Shown here piece by piece: positions 56,070 to 64,000 of a stretch of 64,000 bases of DNA (position 1 is its first letter; each line of letters opens with the position of its first letter). The stretch lies in NCBI RefSeq assembly GCF_001428565.1, contig NZ_LMIA01000011.1, positions 62,142 to 126,141 on the forward strand. Direction: 5' to 3'. A program made the translations under genes and the position numbers. A model generated the notes under the pieces. It saw only the letters and a list, made by a program, of their open reading frames with translations. It did no database searches and was not told the DNA's origin. This DNA is from Nocardioides sp. Root190. GTDB lineage: Bacteria > Actinomycetota > Actinomycetes > Propionibacteriales > Nocardioidaceae.

Positions 56070-59004
56070 TCTTTTCGACGAGGACCCGGATCGCCCTGCG
56101 CCCGAGCGTCCCGGCCGGCGTGCACGTGCGCTGGTCATCACCGGTGTCGTGCTCGTGGTGGGCTTCTTCCTGCTCACCGCCTTCGCGTCGATCTACACCG
56201 ATCGCCTCTGGTACAAGGAGGTCGGCTACAGCCAGGTCTTCAGCACGATGCTGTGGACCCGGGTCGGCCTCTTCGTCGGCTTCGGCGCGCTCATGGCGGC
56301 GATCGTGGCCGCCAACATGCACCTGGCGCACCGCTTCCGGCCGATGTTCCGGATGGCTCCCGCTGACGCCAGCGTCGAGCGCTACCGCGAAGCCGTCACC
56401 CCGATCCGGGGCTGGCTCCTGGCCGGCGTCGCGCTCGTGGTCGGCATCTTCGCCGGCACCTCCGCGATCGGTCAGTGGCGCACCTTCCTGTTGTGGCGCA
56501 ACGCCGAGGACTTCGGCAAGGACGACGCCTACTTCAACAAGGACATCAGCTTCTTCGTCTTCCACCTGCCGTGGTGGAACTTCGTCGTCGACTTCATGAT
56601 GGCCGCGACCGTCGTCGCGCTGATCGGCACGGCCGTCGTCCACTACCTGTACGGCGGCATCCGCCTCCAGCAGTCGCACGACCGGCTCTCGGGCGCTGCC
56701 CAGGTGCAGCTCTCGGTCCTGCTCGGCATCTTCGTGCTGGCCAAGTCGGTCGACTACTACCTCGACCGCTACGACCTGGTCACCGAGGACCACCGGCTCT
56801 TCACCGGCATGAACTACACGGCGGAGAACGCCCTGCTCCCGGCGCGCAACATCCTCGTCGGGGTCGCGCTGATCTGTGCCGTGCTGTTCTTCCTCAACAT
56901 CTGGCGCAAGACCTGGCAGCTGCCCTCCGTCGGCCTGGCGCTCCTCGCGCTCTCGGCCGTGCTGCTCGGGATGATCTGGCCGGCGATGGTGCAGAGCTTC
57001 CAGGTGAAGCCGTCGGAGGCGGACAAGGAGAAGTCCTACCTCCAGGCCAACATCAAAGCCACCCTCGAGGCCTACGAGCTCAACGAGATCGACACCGAGC
57101 AGTACCGCGGTGTGCCGACGGGGGACACGGGACTGACGGAGGGCCAGGCGGTCCTCGCGCAGCTGACCAACACCCCGGTCGTCGATCCCCAGCAGGTTCG
57201 CGAGACCTTCCAGCAGCGCCAGGCACTGCGGGCCTACTACTCGCTGCCGAACGTGCTCGACGTGGATCGCTACGAGATCGAGGGCGAGCAGGTCCCGCTC
57301 GTGATGGGCGTGCGCGAGCTCGACCAGAGCGGCATCAACTCCGGCGACCAGAACTGGTCCAACCTGCACACGGTCTACACGCACGGTGAGGGTCTGATCG
57401 CGGCCTACGCGAACCGACTGTCCACCAGTGAGGTCAACGGAAAGATCGTGTGGGCCGAGGGCGTGCGCACCGACGACGGCGGCGGCGGGAACGCCCTGAC
57501 GAAGGCGGGCGAGTTCGAGACGCGGATCTACTTCGGCGAGAAGAGCCCGACGTACTCCGTGGTCGGCAAGTCGGGCGAGGGTGCGGACAGTGTCGAGCTC
57601 GGTCTGGCCGACACCAACAGCGATGAGGGCGACCAGCGGACCACGTACGACGGCAAGGGTGGGGTGAAGGTGGGCAGCACCTTCAACCAGCTGATGTACG
57701 CGATCAAGTTCGGTGAGCCGAACTTCCTGCTCTCGGGTCGTGTCAACGACAAGTCGAAGGTCCTCTACAACCGCACGCCGGTCGAGCGGGTCGAGAAGGT
57801 CGCGCCCTGGTTGACCCTGGACGGTGACCCCTACCCGGCCGTGGTGTCGGGCCGGGTCCAGTGGATCGTCGACGGCTACACGACCACCGACAAGTACCCC
57901 AACTCGCAGCGCGAGTCGTTCGAGGCGATGATCGACGACTCCCAGCAGCAGGAGACCGGTCTCCAGGCGATCCCGACCGACGAGATCAACTACATGCGCT
58001 CGGCGGTCAAGGCGACCGTCGACGCCTACGACGGCACGGTCACCCTCTACCAGTGGGACGAGAGCGACCCGATCCTGAAGACGTGGATGAAGGTCTTCCC
58101 GGACGCCGTGCAGCCGAAGTCCGCGATCAGCGAGGAGCTCGCCAAGCACCTGCGCTACCCCGAGGACCTGTTCAAGGTCCAGCGTTACCAGCTGGCGAAG
58201 TACCACGTCACCGACGCGGGCGAGTTCTACTCCGGCAACGACCGCTGGGACGTCCCCGAGGACCCGAACGCCTCCCGTCCGGTGTTCCAGCCGCCCTACC
58301 GACTGTTCTCGACGGGTGTCGGCGGCACCGACGACTGGTCGCTGACCTCGGTCTTCGTGCCGTACCGCAAGAGCACCTTGGCGTCGTACCTCCAGGTGAA
58401 CTCGGACGCGACCTCCGATGCCTTCGGCAAGCTCCGGCTGCTCGAGGTCACCGACGCGAACACCCCCGGCCCCGGCCAGGTCGCCAACCAGATGCAGCAG
58501 GAGAAGGCCGTCGCCGACGCACTGCAGCAGTACCGCGTATCGGGCGCCACCCCGCCGCGGTTCGGCAACCTGCTCACGTTGCCGGTCCAGGACGGTCTGA
58601 TCTACATCCAGCCGGTCTACGCACAGCGGACCGGGGGCACGTCGAGCTTCCCGATCCTGCAGTTCGTCGTGGTGAAGTACGGCGAGGACGTCGGCATCGC
58701 CGACAGCCTGGTGGGCGCGCTCGGCAACGCACTCGGAGTCGACCTCGAGGACGACACCCCGACGCCGACGCCGACGCCGGACCCGGAGCCGGGTGAGCCG
58801 GGCGATCCCGAGCCGGACCCGGAGCCGAACGGTTCCCTGGACGACCGGATCGCCGCCGCGCTGCGTGAGGCCGACACAGCCTTCAAGGCTGCGGAGACGG
58901 CCCAGGCTGCGAACGACACGGTGAAGTGGGCGGCCGAACTGGAGAAGGCCGAGGCAGCGGTCAACAGGGCTGTCAGCCTGGCCAACCAGCGCGACGCGGA
59001 GTAG
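56062..59004 (+). CDS. UPF0182 family large membrane protein
   Basis: This 980-residue member of the UPF0182/COG1615 family has about seven membrane segments in the first 310 residues, starting with ALVITGVVLVVGFFLLTAF. A very large extracytoplasmic domain follows, rich in Tyr, Gln and Asp and including RVQWIVDGYTTTDKYP, a conserved family block. A Pro/Glu linker (about 890-925) and a helical C-terminus end the protein. No catalytic residues are known for the family. It overlaps the PPA1309 gene and is followed after six bases by an epoxide-hydrolase-like gene. Length is normal. Confidence 0.95.
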   Translation: MSNLFDEDPDRPAPERPGRRARALVITGVVLVVGFFLLTAFASIYTDRLWYKEVGYSQVFSTMLWTRVGLFVGFGALMAAIVAANMHLAHRFRPMFRMAPADASVERYREAVTPIRGWLLAGVALVVGIFAGTSAIGQWRTFLLWRNAEDFGKDDAYFNKDISFFVFHLPWWNFVVDFMMAATVVALIGTAVVHYLYGGIRLQQSHDRLSGAAQVQLSVLLGIFVLAKSVDYYLDRYDLVTEDHRLFTGMNYTAENALLPARNILVGVALICAVLFFLNIWRKTWQLPSVGLALLALSAVLLGMIWPAMVQSFQVKPSEADKEKSYLQANIKATLEAYELNEIDTEQYRGVPTGDTGLTEGQAVLAQLTNTPVVDPQQVRETFQQRQALRAYYSLPNVLDVDRYEIEGEQVPLVMGVRELDQSGINSGDQNWSNLHTVYTHGEGLIAAYANRLSTSEVNGKIVWAEGVRTDDGGGGNALTKAGEFETRIYFGEKSPTYSVVGKSGEGADSVELGLADTNSDEGDQRTTYDGKGGVKVGSTFNQLMYAIKFGEPNFLLSGRVNDKSKVLYNRTPVERVEKVAPWLTLDGDPYPAVVSGRVQWIVDGYTTTDKYPNSQRESFEAMIDDSQQQETGLQAIPTDEINYMRSAVKATVDAYDGTVTLYQWDESDPILKTWMKVFPDAVQPKSAISEELAKHLRYPEDLFKVQRYQLAKYHVTDAGEFYSGNDRWDVPEDPNASRPVFQPPYRLFSTGVGGTDDWSLTSVFVPYRKSTLASYLQVNSDATSDAFGKLRLLEVTDANTPGPGQVANQMQQEKAVADALQQYRVSGATPPRFGNLLTLPVQDGLIYIQPVYAQRTGGTSSFPILQFVVVKYGEDVGIADSLVGALGNALGVDLEDDTPTPTPTPDPEPGEPGDPEPDPEPNGSLDDRIAAALREADTAFKAAETAQAANDTVKWAAELEKAEAAVNRAVSLANQRDAE

Positions 59005-59010
59005 TCGGCG

Positions 59011-59433
59011 ATGTCGGCCGAGATCGAGGTCGTCCACCGCTTCCTGGGGCGTCTGCAGGAGATGGACGCCGCCGGGGCGGTGGACCTCTGTGCCGACGAC
59101 GTGATCTACCAGAACGTCCCGCTGCCGGCGGCGCGTGGCCGCAAGGCCGTGCGCCGTCAGCTGCGGGCGATGACCCGGCTCGGCACCGGGTTCGAGGTCG
59201 AGATGGTCAACATCGCGGCCAACGGTCCGGTGGTGCTGACCGAGCGGGTCGACGTGCTGCGCCGCAAGAACTTCTCGATGGAGTTCTGGGTGTGTGGCAC
59301 GTTCGAGGTCCGGGACGGGAAGATCGTCCTGTGGCGCGACTACTTCGACTGGCCGACCTTCCTCGCCTCGGGTGTGCGGGGCGCGGGTCGCGCCGCGATG
59401 GGCGCCGTCGCCCGCCGCCGCGCCGCCCGCTGA
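59011..59433 (+). CDS. Limonene-1,2-epoxide hydrolase family protein
   Basis: This 140-residue protein has the SnoaL/NTF2-like fold. Residues match the limonene epoxide hydrolase active site: Tyr33 and Asn35 in IYQNVPLP, Arg79 and Asp81 in TERVDVL, and Asp110 in LWRDYFDW. These are the Tyr/Asn water ligands and the Asp-Arg-Asp triad. It probably opens an epoxide, but the substrate in this organism is unknown. It starts six bases after the UPF0182 stop and 31 bases before the TRIC-like gene, so the three may be co-transcribed. Confidence 0.9.
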   Translation: MSAEIEVVHRFLGRLQEMDAAGAVDLCADDVIYQNVPLPAARGRKAVRRQLRAMTRLGTGFEVEMVNIAANGPVVLTERVDVLRRKNFSMEFWVCGTFEVRDGKIVLWRDYFDWPTFLASGVRGAGRAAMGAVARRRAAR

Positions 59434-59464
59434 ACCACCTTCGGCCTGACGCGGAGTGCCCGAC

Positions 59465-60085
59465 GTGCTGCTGACCCTGGACCTGATCGGCATCCTCGTC
59501 TTCGCCGTCTCCGGCGGCCTGGTCGCGGTGCGCAACCAGCTCGACATCGTGGGTGTCGTGGTGCTCGCGATGGCCACCGGTCTCGGCGGCGGTGTGATCC
59601 GCGACGTCGTCATCGGCGCAGTGCCGCCGCCGGCAGTCGAGGACTGGCGCTACCTGCTCGTCCCCGCCGTCGGGGGACTGGTGACCTTCTGGTGGCACCC
59701 CGCGGTCGAACGCCTCGAGCGGGTGATCAACGTCTTCGACGCCTGCGGGCTCGGACTCTTCTGCGTCGCAGGGGCGGTCAAGGCCCAGGAGTACGGCCTC
59801 GGACCGGTCCCCTCGGCCGCGCTCGGCATGGTCACGGGCGTCGGCGGCGGCATCATCCGGGACCTGATGGTGGGGCGGGTGCCGGTGATCTTCCGGTACG
59901 GCGAGCTCTACGCGATCCCTGCCCTGGCGGGCGCTGCGGTGGCGGCGACCGGCATCGAGCTCGGGCTGGAGCCTGCCGTGATCGTCGGGCCGGCCGCCGC
60001 CGTGACGATCGGCTGGCGACTGATCGCGCTGCGCCGGGGCTGGGCTGCTCCGGTGCCTCGCGAACGGCCACCAGCCGGTCGCTGA
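59465..60085 (+). CDS. TRIC / UPF0126 family cation channel-like membrane protein
   Basis: This 206-residue protein has about seven membrane segments and two repeats of the UPF0126 signature: ATGLGGGVIRDVVIGAVPP and VTGVGGGIIRDLMVGRVPVIF, each after a hydrophobic span. Bacterial homologues are trimeric intracellular cation (TRIC) channels. GGAG eight bases upstream favours GTG 59465 over GTG 59456. It is convergent with the Cthe_2159-like gene, with 19 bases between the stops. Confidence 0.93.
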   Translation: MLLTLDLIGILVFAVSGGLVAVRNQLDIVGVVVLAMATGLGGGVIRDVVIGAVPPPAVEDWRYLLVPAVGGLVTFWWHPAVERLERVINVFDACGLGLFCVAGAVKAQEYGLGPVPSAALGMVTGVGGGIIRDLMVGRVPVIFRYGELYAIPALAGAAVAATGIELGLEPAVIVGPAAAVTIGWRLIALRRGWAAPVPRERPPAGR

Positions 60086-60104
60086 GCCCTGTCGGCTCGC
60101 GCGG

Positions 60105-61667
60105 TCAGGGGCGGCCGCGGTCGAAACCGCCGCCACCGCCGCCACCCGGGCCACCGCCGGTGAACTCGCCCGCAGTGACGGTCCCGGCGTCGGTGCCGTC
60201 CACCTCCAGGTTGTAGCTCTCACCGGTGGTGATGTCGCCGGAGCTGGCGACCACTGCGCTCGTGGAGCGGGTCGCGGCGTACGACGCGACGACGGTGCCG
60301 TTCGCGTCGAGCACCGAGACCTCCTGGCCGGCCTCCGCGGTGGTGGAGAGGGTGGCGGCGATCCAGCCCTGCGGTGAGGTGGTGGTCGGGGCGGTGGACA
60401 GGCCGCCGACCGCGATGAGCGTGCCGCCGGACACGACGACCTCGCCGTTCGCGTCGATCGACCCGTCGCCGCCGCCGCGGGCAGCGCTGTCGACGACGAC
60501 GGTGCCCCCGGTCAGCGTGGCGTTGCCGTTGGTGTCGAGGCCGTCGGCCCCGGCGTCGACGTGGACCTCTCCGCCGCTGATGGTCAGCAGGACGCCGTCC
60601 TGGACCGCTTCGCCACCGCCGCCGGGTCCCTGCTGCTGGGCTCCGGCTGCGCTGTCGGCGTCGTCGGCGTCCTCGGTGTCGGTCTTCGTGGTGGTCGCGT
60701 TGAGGCCGTCCTCGCTCGCGGTCACCTCGACGGTGCCGCCGGCGATGGTGATCTGCTTGCCCTCGAGGCCTTCGAGGGAGCTGGTCACCGTCAGCGTGCC
60801 GTCGGCGACGTTGAGCGCACCGACGGTGTCGACGCCGTCGCTGCCGGCGGCGATGGTGACGGTGCCGCCGTCGAGCTGGAACCAGCCGAGCTCCTTGGTC
60901 GCTCCGCTGGAGGTCTCGGTGCTCTCGTTGTCGGCCTTGAGGCCGTCGCCGCCCGCGGAGACGGTGATCTCGCCGTCCTCGACGACGAGGTAGTCCTTGC
61001 CGCGGATGCCGTCGTCGACGGCGGTGACGTCGATGGATCCGGAGAGGATGACCAACCCGTCCTTGCTGGCGATCGCGTCGTTGCTGGCGCCGTCGACGGT
61101 CAGGGAGCCGGTGCCGGCGATGGTGAGGTCGGCCAGCGAGAAGAGGGTGGCCGTGGGTGCGTCCTCCTCTTCGTCGTCTGCTGCCGAGGCGGCCGCGTCG
61201 GCCAGCGTGTTGTTGGCGCCGTCGGCGAGGATCACGACGGCTTCGTCGGCCTGGGCGATCACCACGGGGGAGGTGGTGGCCGAGGTGATGTCGACCCCGT
61301 CGAGCACCAGCTCCACCTTGCCCTCACCGGCGCTGTCGACGACGAGCTGGCCGTCGGTGAGGGTGCCGGAGATGACGTAGGTGCCGGCTGCGGTGATCGT
61401 CACGACGTCGCCGTCGACAGCGGCGCCCTCGCCGTCGACGGCGGTGGCACTGTCGGTGAGCGTGATCGTGGTGGCGTCCGCGGCGTCGTACTCACCGTCG
61501 TCGGCGTCGGCATGGGTCGCCTCGATGCTGGAGACCGTCGCCGCGGCGAGGCTGGTCCCGGCAGTGGTCGCGTCGTCGGCGGTGGCGCCGCACGCGGAGA
61601 GGGCAGCGAGGGTGACGGCGGCACTCGCCGCGGCGGCGATCCGGCGGCGGAGGGGCTGGAGGTTCAT
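60105..61667 (-). CDS. Cthe_2159-like carbohydrate-binding beta-helix lipoprotein
   Basis: This 520-residue exported protein has a lipobox signal (LAALSAC, Cys26), then a long repetitive region of short beta-strand units. Each unit contains patterns such as GGTVTIAAGSDGVDT, GGEVHVDAGADGLDTNG and DGLKADNE, as in Asp/Gly-rich right-handed beta-helix proteins of the Cthe_2159 family. The C-terminus is Gly-rich (GGGPGGGGGGGFDRGRP). Members bind pectin-like polysaccharides with calcium. It follows VTC-like and DUF4956 genes on the same strand with 25 bases between, a cluster seen repeatedly in bacteria. Its place is at the cell surface. Confidence 0.88.
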   Translation of the reverse strand: MNLQPLRRRIAAAASAAVTLAALSACGATADDATTAGTSLAAATVSSIEATHADADDGEYDAADATTITLTDSATAVDGEGAAVDGDVVTITAAGTYVISGTLTDGQLVVDSAGEGKVELVLDGVDITSATTSPVVIAQADEAVVILADGANNTLADAAASAADDEEEDAPTATLFSLADLTIAGTGSLTVDGASNDAIASKDGLVILSGSIDVTAVDDGIRGKDYLVVEDGEITVSAGGDGLKADNESTETSSGATKELGWFQLDGGTVTIAAGSDGVDTVGALNVADGTLTVTSSLEGLEGKQITIAGGTVEVTASEDGLNATTTKTDTEDADDADSAAGAQQQGPGGGGEAVQDGVLLTISGGEVHVDAGADGLDTNGNATLTGGTVVVDSAARGGGDGSIDANGEVVVSGGTLIAVGGLSTAPTTTSPQGWIAATLSTTAEAGQEVSVLDANGTVVASYAATRSTSAVVASSGDITTGESYNLEVDGTDAGTVTAGEFTGGGPGGGGGGGFDRGRP

Positions 61668-61692
61668 GGGGCGTTCCTTCGGTGTGGTCGGT

Positions 61693-62466
61693 TCAGGCGG
61701 CGCGGTGGACGCCGAGGTGCTGGTGGAGGGTGCGGTGCCACTTGAGGCGCGGCAGGTCGGGGTGCAGCGCGGCCATGCCGACGCCGTACTTGGAGATCCG
61801 GATCGGTCGGTGGCCGTGTCGCCACAGCAGGCGATCCATCTCGGAGGGCGTGGACCCGGTCTTGGTCTCGACGATGGCCAGGGATGGTCGGTCGAGGTCG
61901 CGTCCCGAGGCCAGCGAGGTCCAGCCGAGGTCGACGTCGATCGTCACCCGGCTGCTGGACTGCGGCAGGAAGAGGGTGGTGCGCTGGTACGCCGTGACGA
62001 TGACCGGCCGCAGCGCACTGGTGCTCCGGCCGATGATCCCGGCCGCGAACTGGTGTCCCTCGACGGTGAGGCCGCCGTTGACCTCCGCGTCGGGGTGCGG
62101 GATCCGCTGCTTGAGGTTGTGCCCCCGGCTGGTGCGGGTCTTCACCTCGAGCCACGAGTCGCGGGTGTCGAGGTAGGTCCGGGAGCGGACCTTCCAGCGC
62201 TGACGGTGGCCGCGCCCGGCGACCAGGTAGCTCTGGTGGTCCGGGGTGTCGAGGTACGTCGAGCGGTACCCGAATCGGCGCCGCCCCTCGATCTCGAGCA
62301 CCTGGGCGTCGGCGGGCAGGGCGGCCAGGAGCGTGTCGAGGAGGTGGATCGGCAGGACGTACTTGCGATCGACCCGGGTCAGGAGCTCCGCCCGCTCGAC
62401 CAGCTCGGCGAGGCCGATCGGAGCGAGCTCGTCGACGGACCGCGTGGGCGTCAGTTCGACGGTCAT
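61693..62466 (-). CDS. VTC domain / polyphosphate polymerase-like protein
   Basis: This 257-residue protein is of the VTC tunnel-fold type. Conserved are LTRVDRKYVLPIHLL, FGYRSTYLDTPDHQSYLVAGRGHRQRWKVRSRTYLD, SWLEVKTRTSRGHNLKQR and VDLGWTSL. The late VETKTGST supplies further basic and acidic residues inside the tunnel. Family members bind or make polyphosphate from nucleoside triphosphates. Its ATG overlaps the stop of the DUF4956 gene (ATGA), so the two are coupled, and the lipoprotein gene follows. The exact activity of bacterial operon members is not settled. Confidence 0.92.
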   Translation of the reverse strand: MTVELTPTRSVDELAPIGLAELVERAELLTRVDRKYVLPIHLLDTLLAALPADAQVLEIEGRRRFGYRSTYLDTPDHQSYLVAGRGHRQRWKVRSRTYLDTRDSWLEVKTRTSRGHNLKQRIPHPDAEVNGGLTVEGHQFAAGIIGRSTSALRPVIVTAYQRTTLFLPQSSSRVTIDVDLGWTSLASGRDLDRPSLAIVETKTGSTPSEMDRLLWRHGHRPIRISKYGVGMAALHPDLPRLKWHRTLHQHLGVHRAA

Positions 62467-63059
62467 CGCAGCATCTCCTGCTGGGGGATGCCGTGCTGCG
62501 GGACCATCTCGGTCGAGGTGCCGGGGTGGTAGCGGACCGCGACGAGCGTGGTGTCGTCGACCAGGTCGGTGCGCAGGACGGAGACCGAGACGACCTCCGC
62601 GCCGAGCAGTCCCTCGAGGTGCGCGATGAGCGCGGTCCGGTCGGTGATCGCCCGGTCGAGCAGGAGCTGCTGGCTCTCGGTGCGCCGCGTGGACATGATG
62701 GTGTCGCCGATCGCGACCGCAGCGAGGACGGCCGTCATGAGTGCGATGTCCACCCAGGTCGGGGACTGGTCGATGCCACTGAGGAGGCCGAGGGCGAGGG
62801 CGGCGAAGTAGTAGGCGATCTCGCTCTGCGCGAGCTCCTCGGAGCGCAGCCTGATGATCGACAGGATGCCGAAGAGCCCCAAGCCGAGTCCGGCGCCGAT
62901 GGTCGAGCTGCTCAGCGCGGCGGAGACCGCGAGCACTCCGACGTTGACGGTCAGGAACGCGACCACCAGCTCCGGACGGCGGTGGCGGGGGAGGAAGAGG
63001 CCGAAGACGAGGATCGCGATGGCGATCACGTCGGCGACGTACAAGGCATAGGTCGGCAT
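62463..63059 (-). CDS. DUF4956 membrane protein
   Basis: This 198-residue protein has about four membrane spans in the first 120 residues (YALYVADVIAIAILVFGLFL and following). The conserved family loop GLFGILSIIRLRSEELAQSEIAYYF comes next, then a soluble C-terminal domain with a ferredoxin-like pattern. DUF4956 genes commonly sit beside VTC-like and CotH or Cthe_2159-like genes, as here. This is the first gene of that operon. The role is unknown; a membrane partner for the polymerase-like protein is reasonable. Confidence 0.92.
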   Translation of the reverse strand: MPTYALYVADVIAIAILVFGLFLPRHRRPELVVAFLTVNVGVLAVSAALSSSTIGAGLGLGLFGILSIIRLRSEELAQSEIAYYFAALALGLLSGIDQSPTWVDIALMTAVLAAVAIGDTIMSTRRTESQQLLLDRAITDRTALIAHLEGLLGAEVVSVSVLRTDLVDDTTLVAVRYHPGTSTEMVPQHGIPQQEMLR

Positions 63060-63202
63060 GAACTGAACTCCTGGTGTCGATCGTGTGAACGACCACCAGT
63101 AGGCCGGAGCAGGATGTCGCGAACCTCTGAGGTTCCTGTGCGCTCTCTGTGGGTGTGGGAACCACCGACCTCAGGGGCCGAAGGGCCGCTGTCGTTGTCG
63201 AT

Positions 63203-63231
63203 TTGGCCGGGTTGGGCCTGTGCCGTAATGT
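63203..63231 (+). promoter_or_regulatory. Possible promoter of the initiator tRNA gene
   Basis: TTGGCC (63203-63208) and TAATGT (63226-63231) are 17 bases apart. The -10-like box ends 12 bases before the tRNA, which suits a short leader. The -35 match is weak. Confidence 0.4.
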
Positions 63232-63243
63232 TCACATCACCGG

Positions 63244-63317
63244 CGCGGGGTGGAGCAGCTCGGTAGCTCGCTGGGCTCATAACCCAGAGGTCGCAGGTTC
63301 AAATCCTGCCCCCGCTA
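63244..63317 (+). tRNA. Initiator tRNA-fMet (CAT)
   Basis: This 74-base tRNA has anticodon CAT at 63278-63280. The acceptor arm is CGCGGGG with CCCCGCT, leaving the first base unpaired (C opposite T). The anticodon stem carries three G:C pairs (ggg/ccc). Both are initiator tRNA hallmarks. The T loop is ttcaaat and the D loop contains agctcggtagct. The 3' CCA is not encoded (the sequence continues with caa). Confidence 0.97.
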
Positions 63318-63336
63318 CAAAGTAAAAGTGCAGGTC

Positions 63337-63372
63337 AGAAGCGGTTTTCGGAGAGATCCGGGAACCGCTTCT
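63337..63372 (+). terminator. Hairpin terminator after tRNA-fMet
   Basis: Arms agaagcggtt (63337-63346) and aaccgcttct (63363-63372) form a perfect 10-bp stem with a 16-base loop, 20 bases after the tRNA end. Confidence 0.75.
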
Positions 63373-63390
63373 TGCATCTCCGAGGACGTC

Positions 63391-63411
63391 TCGTACGCAA
63401 TTCGTACGCAA
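63391..63411. repeat. Short direct repeat next to tRNA-fMet
   Basis: The 10-mer tcgtacgcaa occurs twice, at 63391-63400 and 63402-63411, separated by one base. It lies directly after the tRNA terminator. Its role is unknown; it could be a leftover of a site-specific integration event. Confidence 0.5.
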
Positions 63412-64000
63412 GCGTTGCCACGTGGGCGCGGTCCGAATCAGCACGGATGCGACCGGACGACCGTGGACAGATCCGGATTTTCGCTACCCCGCAGCGTCCT
63501 TCCACTGATGTCCACAGATGACGGGCGGCCTGCGACGACGCCCCCGGCATGCGCGCGGCACAGTCGGCTCGCGTGCAGCGGCAATCGACCGTCGGGGCGC
63601 GGCTACGCCCAGACGCGTCTGGATCCCGGCACGGGGCACTGCGCGTGAAAACACCCAGTCGGCGAAAGACGTCCATAGGCGTCCGGTACGACGGGGAGTT
63701 GCGAGATCGGAAGTCAGCACCCGGAGGAGTGCAGGGCTCGGTACGGAAGCCGCCGGTCGGCTCGGCTACGGCCTCATCGACCCCTGCGTCGCTCAGCAGG
63801 CACGCGCTCGCCCGATGGAGGCTCTTCCGGCGCACGCACACGGGCGCCCGAAGCGTGCTGCAGGACGCCCGTGTGGGGCGCCTTGTAGTGAGCGACGCAA
63901 ACCGATGCTGCGGTGGTGCACGCGTGGACAGTGCTCAAGCTGGCCCGTCGGAGGCCGTCGATGACGGGTTGGGGTGCGGGAACGATTCGTCGGGCTCGGA
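63412..64000. other. Stretch without a recognisable gene
   Basis: Open frames exist on both strands, for example 63335-63841 minus and 63518-63964 plus. They lack the strong third-position G/C bias of the neighbours, have no ribosome-binding sites and resemble no family. They are unusually rich in Cys, Arg and Ser. The DNA is slightly less GC-rich than elsewhere. It may be degraded mobile or phage-derived DNA beside the tRNA, or simply non-coding. Confidence 0.4.

Noticed and set aside
63335..63841. 168-codon minus-strand frame after tRNA-fMet
   Set aside because: It includes the tRNA terminator hairpin, lacks normal codon bias and is rich in Cys and Arg; no integrase motifs (Arg...His-x-x-Arg...Tyr) are visible.

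Overview
The window is GC-rich chromosomal DNA from an actinobacterium. The strong G/C third-position bias, frequent GTG/TTG starts and long antisense shadow ORFs fit this. So does the gene content: WhiB7, mycoredoxin, MoeZ, AdnAB, UvrD2, the very large NAD-glutamate dehydrogenase, DUF3107, DUF2342, UPF0182 and PPA1309-type proteins. The overall set suggests Propionibacteriales, for example a Nocardioides-like organism. That placement is an inference; no 16S rRNA gene is present.

Layout. 1-10.3 kb: two DUF2505 paralogues, NAD-GDH, an ABC-2 exporter pair and a CPA2-type cation/proton antiporter. 10.3-23.0 kb: a dense Ser/Thr phospho-signalling island. It holds a minus-strand operon (FAD/NAD(P)-binding protein, small membrane protein, FHA protein, DUF6461-like protein), a plus-strand kinase with a membrane-anchored partner, and a TerY-P-like triad (PP2C, vWA, atypical kinase). 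A double-FHA, membrane-tethered trypsin-like protease closes it. 23.0-27.1 kb: NHEJ genes Ku, stand-alone LigD-type ligase and stand-alone LigD-type polymerase, with an LhgO-like oxidoreductase in between. 27-34.4 kb: a second PP2C, DUF3107, TetR, MoeZ, an alkyltransferase-like protein, Tpx and a large multi-spanning membrane protein. 34.4-35.0 kb is a gene-poor stretch full of inverted repeats.

35-46 kb is a helicase region: the AdnAB motor-nuclease pair and UvrD2, with OsmC, NudC and mycoredoxin. 45.8-46.7 kb is the whiB7 locus, with an AT-rich promoter, a translated leader ORF and a visible terminator/antiterminator pair. 47-60 kb is mostly housekeeping: a zinc-ribbon peptide, a TOMM/ThiF-like protein, DUF5679, enoyl-CoA hydratase, PHP, YgjP-like metallopeptidase, Nudix, DUF2342, MoaE, YlbL-like PDZ/Lon protease, PPA1309, UPF0182, LEH and TRIC. 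It includes a group of DnaA-box-like sequences at 49.6 kb. 60-63 kb carries a Cthe_2159 / VTC / DUF4956 surface-associated operon. The initiator tRNA lies at 63.2 kb, followed by about 0.6 kb without a convincing gene.

Themes. DNA break repair is unusually concentrated: Ku and split LigD for end joining, AdnAB for resection, UvrD2 as an additional helicase. The signalling island has writers (two kinases), erasers (PP2C), readers (three FHA domains in two proteins), a vWA scaffold and a protease, so it could form one phosphorylation-controlled pathway. That island is the best candidate here for an undescribed system. The whiB7 leader is the clearest regulatory structure.
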